From an uncultured Clostridia bacterium (lineage in GTDB: Bacteria; Bacillota; Clostridia; TANB77; CAG-508), in NCBI GenBank assembly GCA_934167225.1, contig CAKPLD010000005.1:1-40212 (forward strand): a stretch of DNA of 40,212 bases, read 5' to 3'. The notes under the pieces are model-generated. The model did not search any database, was not told where the DNA came from, and saw only the letters and a program-made list of their open reading frames with translations. The position numbers were made by a program, and so were the translations under genes. Below, one piece after another: positions 1 through 8,867 of the stretch (positions within the stretch are counted from its first letter, which is position 1; every line of letters begins with the position of its first letter).

Positions 1-1835
1 TTTTCTACTGTTACATTACAACTTGCTTGTTTATTTCCATCTTCTGTTGTTACTGTTATTATAGCTGTTCCTTCTTTTTTGGCTGTTACTACACCATTTT
101 CCACTGTTGCTACTTCTTCATTGTTTGAACTCCATGTTATGTTTTTGTTTGTTGCATTTTCTGGCATTACTGTTGCTGTTAGAGTTTCTGTTTCTCCTTC
201 TTTTATTGTTGTTTGTTCTTTGTTTAGTTTCACCTCTGTTACTGGTGTTTTGGTTGTTTCTTCTGTTCTTTCGCTTTCTGATGCTGTTATTAAATTCTTA
301 ATAAAGTTTGTATCATTTCCATTCCAAATTTCATCTGTGTTATAGTTCTCTGGCGTAACTGTTGATGCTTTTAAAATAGCCATACTTCCACCATCATCCC
401 ATATTGCAGATTTTATTCCTTTCTTTGCTGCTTTTTCTACCAATGTTATTTGTGAGCTTCCTTTTGTTGCTATTTCAGATGAGTATAGCCCAAATTCTCC
501 AATATATACAGCATATCCGCTATTTTTCAGTAAATTTAATCTCCAATCCATATCGTTAGTATCTGAAGTATATACGTGTACATCTATCATTAATTTATCA
601 TTTGCGGAATCTGTTGGTAATGTAAATTTTGCGCCATCATTATATGTTGTTGTATATGCAAATTCTTTATTAGCATATGATGAAACCATTAAAAATCTAT
701 TCTCATTTCCTTGCACACTTCTTACAGCATCAACAAAATATTGATTTAATTTGTTTACATTGTTTATTGATTCTGCTGGAATTTTCGCCGTATCATAAAC
801 ATCCCATATACTACTTTGTAAAAAGTTTAAAGGCTCATTTATTCCCTCATATATCAAATGATAGTCATAACTTGAAAATTTAGTTGCTATTTGTTTCCAC
901 ATATTTTGGAATTTAGCTTTATGTTCATCTATATAACCTACAGATAACCAACCTAGATTTCCTGCATCATGTTGTACATTTAATATACAATACATATTTC
1001 TTGAAACAATGGCATCAACTACTTCTTTTACCTTTTCAAGATATTCCTCATCTATATTACCATCAGCATCCATGTGGTCAACATATGTAACAGGCAATCT
1101 TACTGTGTTAAATCCTTTTGATTTAACAGCATCAAATATACTTGTATTTAATTCACTGTATGTTGTAGTAGTTTGTTGTACAGCATAATCTATTAATGAT
1201 ACCTCAATAGTAAATGTTGCATTTGCTAAATCTGCTGTATCTGTAATTCCATCTATATTTGTTAAATCTATATTTTGTTTTTCTGTTGCATGATCTGTTG
1301 TTATTGCTGATGAATAGATTCCTTCTCCTCCAACTTCAACTTCGTTCCCATTTGCCAAGATAAGTTTTGTATTATCAATTCTGTATTTTACTTTTGTATT
1401 TCCAGAATTTGTAATTTGTTGGTTTACAATCTTCACTGTAAATGCTCCAACTGGTCCTGTAGATTTTAAAGATGATAATTTCCAACTTAAACTAACTTTT
1501 CCTGTTGTTGCATTAAAATATGGATAACTTGCATTCGCATCCCACTGTGTATATGGGTTTGATTGATATGTAACTTGTAACTGATACTTGTCTTTTTTTA
1601 AACCTGAAAAATTTGCAAATTTTCCACCATAATTCCATCCCATACCCATATCATATGCTATTTCTTTTGCAGATGAATCTTTAGTTACTCCTGATTTATT
1701 TACAATAGATGTTGCAGAATAAGTATCATTTTTAACATCTACTTGCATCTGTAATATTTTTTGAGCCAATATTACTAAACTCATTATAATTGCACATATT
1801 GCAATAATCTTTACTTTTCCTCTTCTCTTTTTCAT
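1..1835 (-). CDS. Secreted GH5-family glycoside hydrolase (cellulase-like), 3' end outside window
   Basis: Reading from the ATG at 1835 the frame stays open for 611 codons to the window edge, so the C-terminus is missing. GGAGG lies about 8 nt before the ATG. Residues 1-30 are a basic then hydrophobic signal or anchor segment. GH5 hallmarks follow: GMGWN at 64-68, VRLPV at 245-249, QHD at 288-290, the acid/base Glu334 in GINEP, His420 and Tyr422 in DVHVY, and nucleophile Glu447 in YIGEFG. A bacterial Ig-like (Big_2) domain begins near 532. The family cleaves beta-1,4-glucans or related plant polysaccharides outside the cell; the exact substrate cannot be read. It starts 19 nt after the glucokinase gene and is probably co-transcribed with it. 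About 145 residues (77-220) separate the GWN motif from the rest of the barrel, which is unusual. Confidence 0.85.
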   Translation of the reverse strand, partial: MKKRRGKVKIIAICAIIMSLVILAQKILQMQVDVKNDTYSATSIVNKSGVTKDSSAKEIAYDMGMGWNYGGKFANFSGLKKDKYQLQVTYQSNPYTQWDANASYPYFNATTGKVSLSWKLSSLKSTGPVGAFTVKIVNQQITNSGNTKVKYRIDNTKLILANGNEVEVGGEGIYSSAITTDHATEKQNIDLTNIDGITDTADLANATFTIEVSLIDYAVQQTTTTYSELNTSIFDAVKSKGFNTVRLPVTYVDHMDADGNIDEEYLEKVKEVVDAIVSRNMYCILNVQHDAGNLGWLSVGYIDEHKAKFQNMWKQIATKFSSYDYHLIYEGINEPLNFLQSSIWDVYDTAKIPAESINNVNKLNQYFVDAVRSVQGNENRFLMVSSYANKEFAYTTTYNDGAKFTLPTDSANDKLMIDVHVYTSDTNDMDWRLNLLKNSGYAVYIGEFGLYSSEIATKGSSQITLVEKAAKKGIKSAIWDDGGSMAILKASTVTPENYNTDEIWNGNDTNFIKNLITASESERTEETTKTPVTEVKLNKEQTTIKEGETETLTATVMPENATNKNITWSSNNEEVATVENGVVTAKKEGTAIITVTTEDGNKQASCNVTVE

Positions 1836-1854
1836 AATAAAAATCCTCCATTTG

Positions 1855-2751
1855 CTACAACTGGCTGGCCCCAATAATTCCAGCATCATTTCCTAATTTT
1901 GCCACCTTGATTTCTATGCTGTTTCTCTTATTAAACAACAAATTTGAATTTACAATTTTGTCTTTTAATTTATCTAACAACATATAATCATATCTTGCAA
2001 AACCGCCACCTATGACTATACAATCTGGTTCAAAAATATTTATTAAGTTTGATATTCCAATTGCTAAATCTGATACATATTCATCAATAATATCTGTTAT
2101 TTTATCAATCGTCTTATCCATAATGTCTCTAAGCTCAGGACCTGGAATATTGTGTGATAAATTTAATCTGCTAATTACTTTATTTTTAAAAGCTAAAATT
2201 CCTCCATATGTTTCAAAACATCCATTTTTTCCACATCTGCATTTTTTGCCTCCTGCTTTAATTATCATATGTCCTAATTCGTATCCTTCTCTATAGTCAC
2301 TTTGCATTAGTGATCCATGATAAATATATGCTCCTCCAATTCCTGTTCCGAGTGTTAGAAACACAATATTGTTATATTCTTTTAAGTCTCCATATTTATA
2401 TTCGGCAAGTGCTGCACATTTGGCGTCATTTTTTATGTGTACAGATAGACCAGTTCTATTTTCTAGTTCTGTTTTTATATCATAATTTTCAACACCTAAA
2501 TTTACAGACCTTAATATTACTCCATCTGAAATTGCACCTGCCATGCCTAAACCAAATTCTAAAAAATCATAATTTTGTTTTAACTCTCTTAATGTATCCA
2601 CAATATATCTTATTGCAACAGGCAAAACATTCTTTTTTTCTTCAATTGTAAAATCTTTTTCAAATTGCTCTAAAATTTGCCCTTTATTGTCTACAACACC
2701 TATTGCAACATGGCTGCCCCCTAGGTCTATTCCAATATTTATATCACTCAT
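1855..2751 (-). CDS. glcK: ROK-family glucokinase
   Basis: A 298-residue cytoplasmic sugar kinase that would phosphorylate glucose to glucose-6-phosphate using ATP. It has the N-terminal phosphate-binding motif GIDLGGSHVAIG, the acidic ND of the active site (NDAKCAALAE), the TLGTGIGGA loop, and the ROK zinc motif CRCGKNGCFE. The length is normal for ROK glucokinases. An AAAGGAATG ribosome site precedes the start. It begins 24 nt after pilC and is followed 19 nt later by the GH5 gene, so it probably shares the pilus transcript. The neighbour suggests that it handles glucose released from polysaccharide. Other ROK hexokinases, such as those for N-acetylmannosamine or fructose, are possible, so the exact sugar is an inference. 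Confidence 0.85.
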   Translation of the reverse strand: MSDINIGIDLGGSHVAIGVVDNKGQILEQFEKDFTIEEKKNVLPVAIRYIVDTLRELKQNYDFLEFGLGMAGAISDGVILRSVNLGVENYDIKTELENRTGLSVHIKNDAKCAALAEYKYGDLKEYNNIVFLTLGTGIGGAYIYHGSLMQSDYREGYELGHMIIKAGGKKCRCGKNGCFETYGGILAFKNKVISRLNLSHNIPGPELRDIMDKTIDKITDIIDEYVSDLAIGISNLINIFEPDCIVIGGGFARYDYMLLDKLKDKIVNSNLLFNKRNSIEIKVAKLGNDAGIIGASQL

Positions 2752-2775
2752 TAATTTTCATTCCTTTACTAAAAA

Positions 2776-4122
2776 CTATAAATATGCATCGAATAAGAAG
2801 TTTCCCATATATACTTGAATCATTGGTACAACTACAACTAATACGAAGAAAATTAATACTATACCAACAATTGCGTACATAACCTGTGGTAATGTTTTCA
2901 TTATTGCATCCATGGTGTTATCTATATCTATTTCCATGTATTCAATTAATTTTTCCATCATTTCTGATAAATCGGTTTGCATACCTATTTTTAACATTTC
3001 GGTAATCATAGATGAGGCCAAACCTGACCTTTCAAATGGTTCTATCCATGATTGTCCTATAAGAATATTTTTTAGTGAATTTTCTATTATTGATAACATA
3101 ACATAATTGCTTACTACATTTTTACTAACATCTAATGCTTCCTGTATTCTCATACCATTTTTTAAATTTAATAACATCGCTTTCATTAATCTTGAAAAAT
3201 CAAGTGAGAAAATTAATTTTCCAAAAATTGGCATTGTGTATTTAAAATAATGATATCTATATTTTCCTTTTGGGGTTTGTATATATAAAACTATTAGTCC
3301 TATTATTCCTGCAATTATTGCTGTAGGTATTGGCCAATATTTTATCATGGAGTTTACAACTCCCTGGAACCACACGGTTACTTTCGGTAATGTTGATGAG
3401 GTTCCTATTTCTTCAAATACTTTTTCTATTTGAGGTAATGCAAATAGTGTTCCTACAAATAGCATTATTATTAATAATACAAATTGAGCAATATTAGGAA
3501 TTAGTATTCCTTTTAGTTTTTTTGTTATTTTGGCTGAACTATCTAAATATTCGATTGCTTGAAGTAATGCATTTTCCAATGATCCAGATAACTCTCCTAC
3601 TCTTATCATGTTTATATATATATATGGAAATACATTAGAGTAATATTCCATTGTTTTATACATATAATCTCCTGCTTCAACACCTGCTAATATGTCCTCT
3701 AGTATTTCTACCAGTGTCATATTCTCTGTACTACTTATTATTGTTGTTAGAGCATGTACATTATTGAAATTCGCTTTTTTTAGTAAATAGAAATTTTGTG
3801 TAAATATTGATATATCTCTTTCTGTTACCTTTTCTTCGGTTCCAAGATACATATTTATTTTATCTTTCATCGAAAGCTTTCTTCTATTGTCGTTCATAAC
3901 GATTGTAGTATTAACATTTTCTAACACATCTTGAATATTGGAAATATTTCTTTTTTTCTTCTTTAATATTTTCGTTTTTTTAGTATTTCTTTGTACTATC
4001 GAAATTGGGTATAAACCATTAGTTTTTAGCTTTTTTACTAGTAGTAATCTATTTCCTTCTTCAACTCTATTTGAAACTATTCTTCCATCTTCAGTTAAAG
4101 CTCTATAATTAAATGTTGCCAT
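2776..4122 (-). CDS. pilC: Type IV pilus inner-membrane platform protein PilC (GspF family)
   Basis: A 448-residue protein of the T2SS-F/PilC family, the membrane platform on which the PilB and PilT motors act. The N-terminal segment (MATFNYRALTEDG) is the typical start of GspF/PilC proteins. Two T2SSF repeats follow, each with a helical cytoplasmic part and membrane helices; hydrophobic segments include IAQFVLLIIMLFVGTLFALP, AIIAGIIGLIVLYI and VMYAIVGIVLIFFVLVVVVP near the C-terminus. A Lys/Arg-rich insert near residues 45-60 is not part of the family core. It is the last pilus gene of the operon. It has no good ribosome site of its own: the GGAGG lies before a seven-codon in-frame mini-ORF ending in TGA 9 nt upstream. 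Confidence 0.92.
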   Translation of the reverse strand: MATFNYRALTEDGRIVSNRVEEGNRLLLVKKLKTNGLYPISIVQRNTKKTKILKKKKRNISNIQDVLENVNTTIVMNDNRRKLSMKDKINMYLGTEEKVTERDISIFTQNFYLLKKANFNNVHALTTIISSTENMTLVEILEDILAGVEAGDYMYKTMEYYSNVFPYIYINMIRVGELSGSLENALLQAIEYLDSSAKITKKLKGILIPNIAQFVLLIIMLFVGTLFALPQIEKVFEEIGTSSTLPKVTVWFQGVVNSMIKYWPIPTAIIAGIIGLIVLYIQTPKGKYRYHYFKYTMPIFGKLIFSLDFSRLMKAMLLNLKNGMRIQEALDVSKNVVSNYVMLSIIENSLKNILIGQSWIEPFERSGLASSMITEMLKIGMQTDLSEMMEKLIEYMEIDIDNTMDAIMKTLPQVMYAIVGIVLIFFVLVVVVPMIQVYMGNFLFDAYL

Positions 4123-4131
4123 TAATTTGTT

Positions 4132-4155
4132 TCATGCTAGTATTTCAACAAGCAT
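4132..4155 (-). other. Seven-codon mini-ORF ahead of pilC
   Basis: ATG at 4155 follows a strong AAAGGAGG site and encodes MLVEILA then TGA. It is in the same frame as pilC, whose ATG comes nine bases after the TGA. The pilC start has no other recognisable Shine-Dalgarno, so termination and reinitiation (translational coupling) is the simplest reading. Read-through of TGA would give an 11-residue extension. Confidence 0.45.
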
Positions 4156-4177
4156 ATCCTCCTTTCTCTATAGTTAT

Positions 4178-5317
4178 TTAATACTTTCTGCCATTAATTT
4201 CGTTTATTATATTTGTTCCACTATCTTTTTTTAATTTTAATTGCATTATTGTTCTATTTAGTATTTCTATATTTTTTTCCTCTATTTGTGCCTTTGCTTG
4301 TTCTAATGTTATTTTCCCTTCTACAAAACATTTTGCTAGAGAATTTATAAGTCCTATACTTCCTTTGTCTGCACCACTTTGTATTGCATCTTCTATTTCA
4401 GATACACTTATTTTTTCTTTTCTAATTATACCAGAAACTATGTTATCTACAACCATTACTTCTGGAATTAATACTAATTTTCCATCTGTTCCTGGTAATA
4501 GTCTTTGTGATACAACTAGTTTTAATATTGATGATAACATGTATTTTATTTGTGCTTGGTCTCTAACTTCATAGAAGTTTATCATTCTGTCTATTGTTTC
4601 GGCACAAGATTTTGTATGCAGTGTTCCTATAACTAAGTGACCCGATTCTGCCATTTCTATTCCTGCTTCCATAGTTACTTTATCTCTAATCTCCCCTATT
4701 ACAAGGATGTCACAGTCTTCTCTTAGTGAGTTTTTTACTCCTTCGTGGAAACTTAATGTATCTCTTCCAAGTCCTACTTCTTTTTGAACTATTAATGATT
4801 TTTTAGAATGATGTTTATATTCTACTGGGTTTTCAAGTGTTAATATTTTTCTGTTTTGATTTTCGTTTATGTCATTTATTAATGCATTTAGTGTAGTTGT
4901 TTTACCTGAGTTTGTTTTACCAGTAACAAGTATTAATCCTTGTGGTTGATATGTCATTCTTCTAACTACATCTGGAACCCCTAAAGATTCGTATGATGGT
5001 AAAGTATTTTTTATAATTCTTAATGTTGCAATTGGTATGCCATCTGTTGAAGATATGTTAACCCTAAAACGTAGGTCAGCATATTCTAATAGTGTATCTA
5101 ATTTTCTTGTTTCTTGAAATACTTTGTCTGCTTCAATATTTCCTTTTACTAAAAAATCGTATACATCGTTCATATCTTCTTCTGTTAAAACTTCCCCATT
5201 TTCTGCTGGAACTAAATCTCTTGCTATTCTTAGCATTGGTTTATTTTCAACAATAAAATGTATATCTGATGCATCTTTGCTTATTGCCTCATCTAAAACT
5301 TTACTTACATTAATCAT
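4178..5317 (-). CDS. pilT: Type IV pilus retraction ATPase PilT-like
   Basis: A 379-residue hexameric secretion-type ATPase of the PilT family, expected to power pilin depolymerisation and pilus retraction. An N-terminal PAS-like domain (about 1-105) has the SDIHF motif. The Walker A at 133-140 reads GKTNSGKT rather than the common GPTGSGKS. The Asp box is LENPVEYKH, Walker B lies in ILVIGEIRD, and the His box is SGHLVIGTLHT. It lacks the four-cysteine zinc site of PilB, which supports PilT over PilB. The start has a GGAGG ribosome site. It lies between pilB and pilC, 11 nt after pilB. Several motif positions depart from consensus, so an accessory PilU-like role is possible. Confidence 0.88.
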   Translation of the reverse strand: MINVSKVLDEAISKDASDIHFIVENKPMLRIARDLVPAENGEVLTEEDMNDVYDFLVKGNIEADKVFQETRKLDTLLEYADLRFRVNISSTDGIPIATLRIIKNTLPSYESLGVPDVVRRMTYQPQGLILVTGKTNSGKTTTLNALINDINENQNRKILTLENPVEYKHHSKKSLIVQKEVGLGRDTLSFHEGVKNSLREDCDILVIGEIRDKVTMEAGIEMAESGHLVIGTLHTKSCAETIDRMINFYEVRDQAQIKYMLSSILKLVVSQRLLPGTDGKLVLIPEVMVVDNIVSGIIRKEKISVSEIEDAIQSGADKGSIGLINSLAKCFVEGKITLEQAKAQIEEKNIEILNRTIMQLKLKKDSGTNIINEINGRKY

Positions 5318-5328
5318 TTGTTTTCCTC

Positions 5329-6978
5329 CTATAAACTATTAAATATTATTAACTTTTTGTTTAGCTCACTAAGGTTGGTTTTTCCCTCTAGAACTTTGTT
5401 TACCCCATCAACTATTAATGGTCTATATGTCTTTTCCATGGCTTTTCTTCTTACTTCAATACTTGATTTTCCTTCCATTATAAGCTGTCTTATGTCTTCA
5501 TCTATATTTAATACCTCAAATATTCCTATTCTGTCATAATACCCGGAATTATTACATTTATCACAACCTACTGCATCATATGTTTTTACTCCATCAAGGT
5601 TAAATTTATAGTCATATTTTTCTCCAATTTTTGTAATTATTTCTTTCTCATAATCCGAAAATTCTCTTTCTCTTCTACAATATGGACATATTTTTCTAAG
5701 TAATCTTTGCGATATTGTGGTTCCAACTGTACTTGCTATGTCGTAATCCGAAAGTCCTAATTTTCTTAATCTCGTTACAACTTCTACTGCATCTATTGTA
5801 TGGATTGTAGATAATACATAATGTCCTGTTTGACCAGCCTCTATAGCTATTTCTGCTGTTTCTTTATCTCTTATTTCTCCAACCAATATTACATCTGGAT
5901 CTTGTCTTAATATTGTTCTTAAATTATCTGCAAATCTTGTATTTTTATCTACTTCGATTTGGTTTAAGCCAGGTATTCTAATTTCTACTGGATCTTCTAT
6001 TGTTGTTATATTTATATCATCACTTTTTAAGTAATCTAATATACTGTAAAGTGTTGTTGTTTTTCCCTCTCCTGTTGGTGCAGCCATTATTGTTACACTG
6101 TTTTTCTTGTTTATTGCATGATTTAATTCTTTTTCTCCATATGGAAATCCTAATTCAAAAATGTTTTTTATGCTTGCTGTCTTTTTTAACATTCTTAAAA
6201 CAAATTTTTCTCCATATATGTTCTTTTGTGATGATACACGAATATTATAGTCATCATATAATAAAATTCTTCCATCTTGTGCTTCTTGCTTTTCTTGGTG
6301 CATATTTGATATTGCTTTTAGTCTTCCTATTATTTGTGTTTGCTTTTCTTTTCCTACATTTGCCATTACAAAAAGCTGTCCATCAATTCTAAAACGTACT
6401 CTTACAGAGTCTATTTGTGGTTCTATATGTATGTCTGATGCTCTTTTTTCTATTGCAAGTTTTATTATACTATCAACTAAGTCTGTTACAGATTGTGTTT
6501 CTGTTAGATTTTCTTTGATAGTCATTGTTACTTCTTCGAACTTTTTAAAATATTCATCAATATTTGTTTCAAATGCCATGTAGGGATCCATAACTAAACC
6601 TTTGTTTAAAACCAACATTTTTACACTCTTTAAGTTATCCATATTTTTAGATACATCTGCAAAAGCTATTTTTATTTTACCAGATTCTACATCAAATGGC
6701 ACTGCTTTGTAGTTTTTCATCATATCTAATGGTATATATTGAGTTGGCTCAATTGTTATTTTATCATCTGATAAATATATTCCTTTTGTTCCAAGTATAT
6801 CTCCAATTTCTCTTGCAAGTACATTTGGATCTGCTTCTTTTAGTATGTATAAAATATCCCCAAGTCTTCTGTTTGGATGCTCAGATTGATATTGGAGTGC
6901 CCTTTCTATTGCCTCTCCATCTACAACTCCCCTTCTTACTAATTCAATTCCTAATGGTTGTCTTCTTTTTATTTCCAT
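5329..6978 (-). CDS. pilB: Type IV pilus assembly ATPase PilB
   Basis: A 549-residue extension motor of the PilB/GspE family, which drives pilin polymerisation at the cytoplasmic face of the membrane. It has an N-terminal MshEN/GSPII_E domain (about 1-150), SDIHIEP at 181-187, Walker A APTGEGKT at 300-307, Asp box TTIEDPVE, Walker B VGEIRD at 366-371, His box TGHYVLSTIHT, and four zinc-binding cysteines (431, 434, 472, 475). The length is typical. It lies between the minor prepilin genes and pilT, transcribed with them. Confidence 0.94.
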   Translation of the reverse strand: MEIKRRQPLGIELVRRGVVDGEAIERALQYQSEHPNRRLGDILYILKEADPNVLAREIGDILGTKGIYLSDDKITIEPTQYIPLDMMKNYKAVPFDVESGKIKIAFADVSKNMDNLKSVKMLVLNKGLVMDPYMAFETNIDEYFKKFEEVTMTIKENLTETQSVTDLVDSIIKLAIEKRASDIHIEPQIDSVRVRFRIDGQLFVMANVGKEKQTQIIGRLKAISNMHQEKQEAQDGRILLYDDYNIRVSSQKNIYGEKFVLRMLKKTASIKNIFELGFPYGEKELNHAINKKNSVTIMAAPTGEGKTTTLYSILDYLKSDDINITTIEDPVEIRIPGLNQIEVDKNTRFADNLRTILRQDPDVILVGEIRDKETAEIAIEAGQTGHYVLSTIHTIDAVEVVTRLRKLGLSDYDIASTVGTTISQRLLRKICPYCRREREFSDYEKEIITKIGEKYDYKFNLDGVKTYDAVGCDKCNNSGYYDRIGIFEVLNIDEDIRQLIMEGKSSIEVRRKAMEKTYRPLIVDGVNKVLEGKTNLSELNKKLIIFNSL

Positions 6979-7002
6979 AACTTTTCCCTTCTTTCGTACA
7001 AA

Positions 7003-7458
7003 TTACATCTTTACATTTAATTCTTTTGAAATGTTTGTATCCTCAATTGTTAAATTTATGTCTATTTTGCCATCACTATAACTAAACACATTATTTGCTG
7101 ACATTGCTACATTTTCACACATTACTATCTTTTTTTCGTTTTGATTTTCTACATTTATGTAATACAATATGTTGTTTTGAACAATATATTGATGTTGTTT
7201 TCCGTCTTTAAATTTGAATATTACACAGTCTTTTCCATCTATTCCTGATGCAACATTTTCTACATTGTCAGAATTTACATCTTTTGTTATATATGATAAA
7301 AATTTTGAATAATCTTCGTCTACATTTTGTTTTATTGTTAATGTTTTTACATTTCTGTAAAAATATCCATTAAAAGTTCCCATTAATGCAATTACTATTG
7401 TTAGTCCAATTACATAAATAATTAAAGATGTTAATGTAATACCTTTATTTGATCTCAC
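7003..7458 (-). CDS. Minor type IV prepilin-like protein
   Basis: A 151-residue protein starting at GTG (7458) with an AAAGGA site 9-10 nt upstream. A short basic leader RSNKG precedes ITLTSLIIYV and a roughly 20-residue hydrophobic helix, the class III signal cut by prepilin peptidase between Gly and Ile. The position +5 residue is Ser, not the usual Glu. The globular part contains a FKFKDGKQHQYIVQNNILYY strand region and repeated polar beta-like stretches, but no recognisable ligand domain. It lies in the pilus operon between another prepilin gene and pilB, the usual place for minor pilins that prime assembly. The specific minor pilin type cannot be assigned. Confidence 0.78.
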   Translation of the reverse strand: MRSNKGITLTSLIIYVIGLTIVIALMGTFNGYFYRNVKTLTIKQNVDEDYSKFLSYITKDVNSDNVENVASGIDGKDCVIFKFKDGKQHQYIVQNNILYYINVENQNEKKIVMCENVAMSANNVFSYSDGKIDINLTIEDTNISKELNVKM

Positions 7459-7476
7459 TTTTAAAGTTCCTTTCTT

Positions 7477-7962
7477 TTATGTATTTTGTACAGTTGTTCC
7501 TATATCTATGTCTTTTACGTCATTTCCTGTTACATAAAATACACGTACTTTTATTTGTTTTATTAAATCTTGTGTGTTATCTTCAGTTGGATAATAATTT
7601 TTTATTCCAACTTGTATTTGATAATGTTCGTTATTTTCGCCATTTGCTAAATAATATATATAACTATAGCCACTTTCTTCTTTTTCTGTATTTTTATATG
7701 TTGATGTTTGATATTTACTACTTATGTCTTGATTTAGCTTTGTACTTGATGTTGTAATTTCTGAATAGTTTTCCGATTTTATAATTTCTAATATGTTTGT
7801 AGATATGTTTATTGCTTCTGCTTTTCTTCTTATGTCCGAATTTGTTTTTCCTATATTATATACTATTCCAAATATTGTTGGAATAAATATCAATACAATT
7901 ATCATCGATATTGAAATATCTACACCTGTAAAACCATCTTTCTTTTTTAAAAATTTTTTCAT
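7477..7962 (-). CDS. Minor type IV prepilin-like protein
   Basis: I place the start at the ATG at 7962 (161 residues) because AAAGGAG lies 7-8 nt before it; an in-frame ATG at 7980 lies upstream of that ribosome site. The leader MKKFLKKKDG ends in Gly and is followed by FTGVDISISMIIVLIF, a prepilin-type helix with an acidic residue (Asp) at +5. The rest is polar and Ser/Thr/Tyr rich with no known domain. It sits 10 nt after pilD, whose stop lies at 7973, and before a second minor prepilin. The Phe at +1 is found in many type IV pilins. Confidence 0.75.
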   Translation of the reverse strand: MKKFLKKKDGFTGVDISISMIIVLIFIPTIFGIVYNIGKTNSDIRRKAEAINISTNILEIIKSENYSEITTSSTKLNQDISSKYQTSTYKNTEKEESGYSYIYYLANGENNEHYQIQVGIKNYYPTEDNTQDLIKQIKVRVFYVTGNDVKDIDIGTTVQNT

Positions 7963-7972
7963 TATTTCTCCT

Positions 7973-8788
7973 TTATGCATGATACATAAAATATAATTTT
8001 CCTATAAATATTATTACATTTGTTATACTAAATAAATATCCAAATTTGTATATTTCCCCTGTTATGTTTTTTTGCTCTTTTCTGAATTTGTTTGTGCTGT
8101 TTTTTATATAGTATATTATTTTTACTATTGCTATTGCTAGTATTGTTACTGCAACAGATAATGCTGTTACTATTAAACCTGTGTTTATTACCATTATTAC
8201 TAATAGAATTAATACTTCTGTTATGTAGCTTGATTTTGCTTTTTGTATTTGTATTTCGCTATCTATTATTAATAATATTATTAATGTGACTAAATACATC
8301 ACATATCTATATATACTCGTTTGACCCATTATGCATAGATATATTATGTAGCTACATGATACCATCAAACCATAGTATAATACTCCTCTTTCTATTTTTC
8401 TGTGTTCTTTGTCTATTCCTGCTATTATGAATATTGCTATTAAATATAATACTACAAATGCAAATTTTATAAGTGCATGTATGTCTATATTAAATGCATC
8501 TATTTTTAGGCAGTATGCTATTATTACAAATGCTATTCCTGATAGGAGTTCTAATATAAAGTATCTTGGTCTTATTTTTTGTTTGCAGTTTTTGCATTTG
8601 CCTCCTAATATTATGTAACTTAATACTGGTATTAGCTCGAAAAATCCTAATTTGTGGTTGCAGTTAGGACAGAATGAGTGTTTTTTTATTATATCTATTT
8701 TTTTCGGTATTCTGTATACGGCAAGTGTGTAGAAACTGCCGAATAGTGTTCCCATTATGAATATTATTATATATAAGAATGTGTTCAT
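7973..8788 (-). CDS. pilD: Prepilin peptidase PilD (A24 family), atypical active site
   Basis: A 271-residue polytopic membrane protein of the bifunctional leader peptidase/N-methyltransferase family. FGSFYTLAVYRIP near the N-terminus and the two CxxC pairs (Cys40/43 and Cys65/68) are classic, as is RYFILELLSG. The first catalytic Asp is probably Asp126 in AGIDKEH. The second aspartate motif, normally GxGD, is not visible: the equivalent stretch near 182-194 reads KAKSSYITEVLI, where Glu191 could stand in for Asp. It lies just downstream of the major pilin gene and a hairpin, and upstream of the two minor prepilins, its likely substrates. Whether it is catalytically active is uncertain. Confidence 0.85.
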   Translation of the reverse strand: MNTFLYIIIFIMGTLFGSFYTLAVYRIPKKIDIIKKHSFCPNCNHKLGFFELIPVLSYIILGGKCKNCKQKIRPRYFILELLSGIAFVIIAYCLKIDAFNIDIHALIKFAFVVLYLIAIFIIAGIDKEHRKIERGVLYYGLMVSCSYIIYLCIMGQTSIYRYVMYLVTLIILLIIDSEIQIQKAKSSYITEVLILLVIMVINTGLIVTALSVAVTILAIAIVKIIYYIKNSTNKFRKEQKNITGEIYKFGYLFSITNVIIFIGKLYFMYHA

Positions 8789-8816
8789 TTTTTTATTTTC
8801 CTTTTTTGTTTTTTAA

Positions 8817-8851
8817 TAAAAGCATATGCATATAGCATGCATATGCTTTTA
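8817..8851 (-). terminator. Hairpin after the major pilin gene (partial terminator or mRNA 3' stabiliser)
   Basis: A perfect 15-bp stem (8817-8831 with 8837-8851) and a 5-nt loop lie 16 nt after the pilin stop and before pilD. The stem ends in A4/U4 tracts. No long U-run follows on the minus strand, so it probably attenuates or protects the abundant pilin message rather than stopping the operon fully. Confidence 0.6.
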
Positions 8852-8867
8852 CTTGTTTACAATTTCA

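Noticed and set aside
5317..5329. PilB and PilT as two copies of one gene
   Set aside because: They are distinct: only PilB has the N-terminal MshEN domain and the four-cysteine zinc site.
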